Shown piece after piece: positions 60,484 to 64,000 of a stretch of DNA of 64,000 nucleotides. This DNA is from Erpobdella octoculata (lineage: Eukaryota; Annelida; Clitellata; Hirudinida; Erpobdellidae): contig OZ022246.1 of assembly GCA_963978895.1 (NCBI GenBank), forward strand, positions 1,417,605 through 1,481,604, in the 5' to 3' direction. Numbering within the stretch: the first letter of the stretch is position 1; each line of letters starts with the position of its first letter. The position numbers and the translations under genes were made by a program. The notes beneath the pieces were generated by a model. That model saw only the letters and a program-made list of their open reading frames with translations. It did not search any database and had not been told where the DNA came from.

Positions 60484-63400
60484 AATTAGTAAAAGAAAAC
60501 ATTGATAATTAAGCAGCGGGCACGGGTCGGTTAAAGTAAGTCGTTAAATATTAATCTGCATTTAGATATTCATGTTGTTATAATTCATGCACTGACGGTT
60601 TCGCGTGTGCGTTGCTTCAGCCGCAAAGACTTGACAGCAACAATCGTTATTATCACGGTCTCGTCCGTCTCCCGGTCTACAAGCAGGCTCGAATGTCATC
60701 TATCTCCGGCGCATTCATCAAACGCACCGGGCAGCAGCTGCAGACTGCAGACTGGTAACCGGAGAATGATTCTCCATCGTGCTATATCATCCAGTGTTCT
60801 GAGGCACTCTTCAATATCGTCACGATGGATCAATTTGTGGAGTTTCCTTTTATTTTATCGGTCACGAGAAATGACTCAGATGAAAGCGAGTGATTCACTT
60901 CATGACTTCGATTGACGTCGTGGCTGGGACTGGGGGAGAGGGGGTAAAATCCCCTTTATGTCTGTGAAGCATATTCGTTTATTACTTTTGTTTCTTTTTT
61001 ATTTGAACACAATGAAAATTCTTTATCGACGGCATCATTGGCCTAAGAGAAGTTTTAGCCCCCCCTGCCCCCGCCTCATACGCGGACGATATGAAACAGA
61101 TATTCATTTTGAACATCCAGCAGTCAAAAACTTAATTTAAAGGGTGCATTTTATCTTTTCTTAATACGTGCGTTTTCTTATTTGTATGAAATCGTGATTA
61201 CTATAAAGGTTTACTTAACTAAAATATAACATTATCTTCTGCATCTGTAACGTCCTTATTATTCTTAGCTGCAGACAGTTTATCTCGGCTTATCCGACCC
61301 AGCTGTGACCAAACCTGCCTCTGGATATCAAAATGCAAAACAGGCAAGCAACAGGTAGCCATTGATTGCTCCAAGCCAGATTCAGCTCAAGTGCAACTCT
61401 TACGCATGCATGGCACAGCATAACGACGATGTGAAGCCGCCAGCCGTCGCGACATTTAAATGACTGGCTAATTTAATACGGCTCATCGGCTAATCGCTCA
61501 GCACGGCTATCCGCACCGACACGCTTTGTTTTCGTGCACATTCATTTTTTAGATAGAAAGTGTAAATTGATTTATTTAATCTGACACTGGTGCTAATAAG
61601 TAGTAATACAATTCTAGAGCTGAAACAACGTATAACAATAATTTCTTAATTAAATAGATTCACAGACAGGAATTTCTTGCATTTTGGTGTCACCCCGCGT
61701 GCGATGGTGTCCCCCACGGGTGGACCGCACCTCCCGTACCCTTTTTAGTGACGCCACTGACTCCGAGTCTGAAACGATCTGTTCAACTCATAGATATCAT
61801 ATATCTATGGTTCAACTATTCGAATCTTTGCTATTTTGGACGAGAACACACTTTTTTAGAAGATAAATGTATTATGCATTGCACGTGTGGTATCAGTCGG
61901 TATATAAGTAGACTACATTCTCCCCAATATGTCAATAATATAATCTGGACACAGGGCGCATTCCTGCAACGCGATATATCACACGAGGTAACAAAATATC
62001 CACAAATTGTCACTACCTGGAACGTCCTATGATTAGCATGCCGATCAAATCTTCTACCGACTTATCAATATTCAGCAATTCAACGTGCTTGTGCTACTTA
62101 GAATATATATATAGCCGCAGAACAGAGGAAAAAGAATTTCAAAGCCAGCTCACCTGTCCGTGATATACCTGCGCATATAAGACGACGATTGAGTGTCTCT
62201 TGCCGATCGTTTGCGAGTCCTTAAGGAGGGTCGGACACAAAACTAACTAACAAAAGATCGTTTTGAAAAGGATTTTGGTGTACGCGACGGCTGAATACTG
62301 TGCCGAAGCGCCCGCAAAGCAGTTGCCTGCCTTTATCTGACGACAGATGTGAGTCTCTCCCTCTCTTTCTCTTTCTCTCTCTTTCTATCTGTCTGACAAC
62401 TTAGGCTCTTTCAACCGTCTCGTTTCTGCGACCTTGCTCTGTATCGTCAGCGAATCTGAGGTCCAGGAGAGATTGATTCTCTTGTCCATGACACAAGAGG
62501 ATATTTTTACGAGTATTTTTGTGCTTTTTAAAGTTTGTCATTTTACTCATTCTGAGTTTGTTTACCTGAAGCAGAATTGAAATACAAGTTCAACTTATTT
62601 CGGTTGCCAGACAGTATAACGTTATGCTGTCGAGCAGTGCCTCGCAAGTTGCGAGTCAAAACTCGAGACCGAGATCATCGCCTTGTCTCAAATTATTAAA
62701 TACTTGACTGTCAAATTTTTATACATATTAATTTTCTGCTTACAAAAACATTCTAAACATCTTTATTTTTTTTCGCATACAACAAAGATGCTAACAGTAG
62801 TAGAGGTGTCATGAGACCATATATATAGATTCTATATATATGATGAGACCAACGGATTCAGTCGCTAGAGCCCTGACCCCTGGCGAACGAAATGTTATGT
62901 TTCAGCGATAAATAAGAAACGCAATGCTCTCTAATCATAATCAGCGTGGAGAGCGCTTTTTGAAATTATCAACATTTGTTTTGTGATTAAATCAAGAAAT
63001 TAAAAATAAATATAGGAGAAGAGAGAATATAGTGGGGTTGATAAATACCAAGTTAATATTACAAAGTATCGTCTCAGTTCATAAGCATGTTTTTCTGTGC
63101 CTTCGATGACACTATTATTATTATTATAAAACACTTGCTACGAGAATAGCTTAATCTAAGGATTTATGGAGTCAATTTTTGAGACTCGATTTTACACTTT
63201 AATACCTCTTTTCTTTCATGACTTAAACGCTAGAGCATATCCAGGAAAAACATGGATAACTTGCAAGTAGGAATAAGGTAAGGGAACGGTGGTTGATCTC
63301 TTTGTATTGTAAGTTATGCTACCACAGTGAATGGATCTCGGACCATAGATCGGATTATCGAATTGATTTAGAGCAATAAACAAGAAACATTTTGAAATGC

Positions 63401-64000
63401 AAGTTTTATTTGTTTAAACAAAAAATAGCCAACGTAATGTCTGTTAATTTAAATTAAACACGTTAGTCAATCAAAATTTTCAGTGGTGATTTCGTCGCCA
63501 GATAATCTGAAAATGAACAATACCAATTACAAGCTAATAAAATTCAATTCAATTCGGTAATTTATATAGCGCTTTTTTGGACTCTCAAACACACGTGAGC
63601 ACACCATACATATACCTAATGTACACATTACTGCATATACTTTATTACCTCAATTGCATATGCACCAAGGGCAGTATTTTTCCAGTTCGCTGTCGATGCT
63701 TTTGACTATGTAAGGCTTGATGGCTCGCTTATCTGGAATTTTAGTTTTTCTTTAGATTTAAAGTAAAAACGATAAATATTTAAAAACATCAATTCCAAAT
63801 TTGTAATAACTTTTCATAAACCTTTAAAAATATAAACGTAAAAATGGCTACTTAAACGGCCCAGTTAAAAATGTTTACATTTCAGCGTTAATCACTTTTT
63901 TTTGTTACAAAGAACAAACGTGTCAACACACATAACCTAAAAAATCTGTTGGTTGACAAACTAACGTGGTTCACTGAAGGTATAAGCCACGATAGGTCTT
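60484..64000. other. Right-hand spacer
   Basis: AT-rich, mostly unassigned. It includes a 12-bp-arm hairpin flanked by ATGAGACC direct repeats (62811-62850), a CT-rich tract at 62352-62390, and AATTTATATAGCGCTTTTTT (63556-63575), a type of sequence often found in dispersed repeats of marine invertebrates. One possible terminal exon is listed separately. Confidence 0.5.
63652..63733 (-). other. Possible terminal coding exon of a gene entering from the right
   Basis: On the minus strand a weak acceptor (AAAATTCCAG) precedes a frame reading KRAIKPYIVKSIDSELEK and then YCPWCICN before TGA. It could be the end of a small secreted or peptide-precursor gene lying beyond the window, but it is short and unsupported by any other exon. 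A second acceptor-like site near 63508 opens a short frame ending TTENFD. Confidence 0.25.

Overview
The window is nuclear DNA from an animal, most likely an invertebrate. Genes are split by many GT-AG introns of about 100 bp to 4 kb, coding exons are clearly richer in G+C than the AT-rich spacers, and there are many microsatellites ((TA)n, (GA)n, (GAGT)n), minisatellites and DNA-transposon debris. I cannot name the species. Several genes have a TTTCAG-type splice acceptor only 0-10 nt before the start codon. That would fit an animal group with spliced-leader trans-splicing, or short 5' UTR introns.

Layout: 1-5100 is repeat-rich spacer. 5108-8479 (+) is a complete seven-exon HERPUD gene (ER-associated degradation). 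10240-11469 (-) is a single-exon, proline/lysine-rich phosphotyrosine adaptor resembling FYB/ADAP but without an SH3 domain. 14860-20520 (-) is an inward-rectifier K+ channel whose large intron carries a 2.7 kb MULE transposon with tandem-repeat termini. 23003-24537 (+) is a small CS-domain (p23-like) protein. 25552-32439 (-) is NOC2L (17 exons, possibly 18), head-to-head with MCPH1 (microcephalin, 33180-39893, +, 12 exons, three BRCT domains). Downstream of MCPH1 are a hAT transposase relic, long (TA)n tracts and a second, truncated copy of MCPH1 exons 3-7 (about 41.9-43.45 kb) that keeps its reading frame and splice sites. 44494-54266 (-) is a five-exon gene for a 2,390-residue protein with about 35 C2H2 zinc fingers; its second intron carries a hAT element with perfect 8-bp target duplications. 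54.3-64 kb is mostly non-coding, with one long dispersed repeat inverted relative to a copy at 12.7 kb and a doubtful exon near the right edge.

The genes do not form a pathway: they are housekeeping or regulatory (ER quality control, ribosome biogenesis, chromosome condensation/DNA damage, transcription), signalling and ion-channel genes. All exon joins given here were read by eye from splice signals, phase and family similarity, with no transcript evidence.
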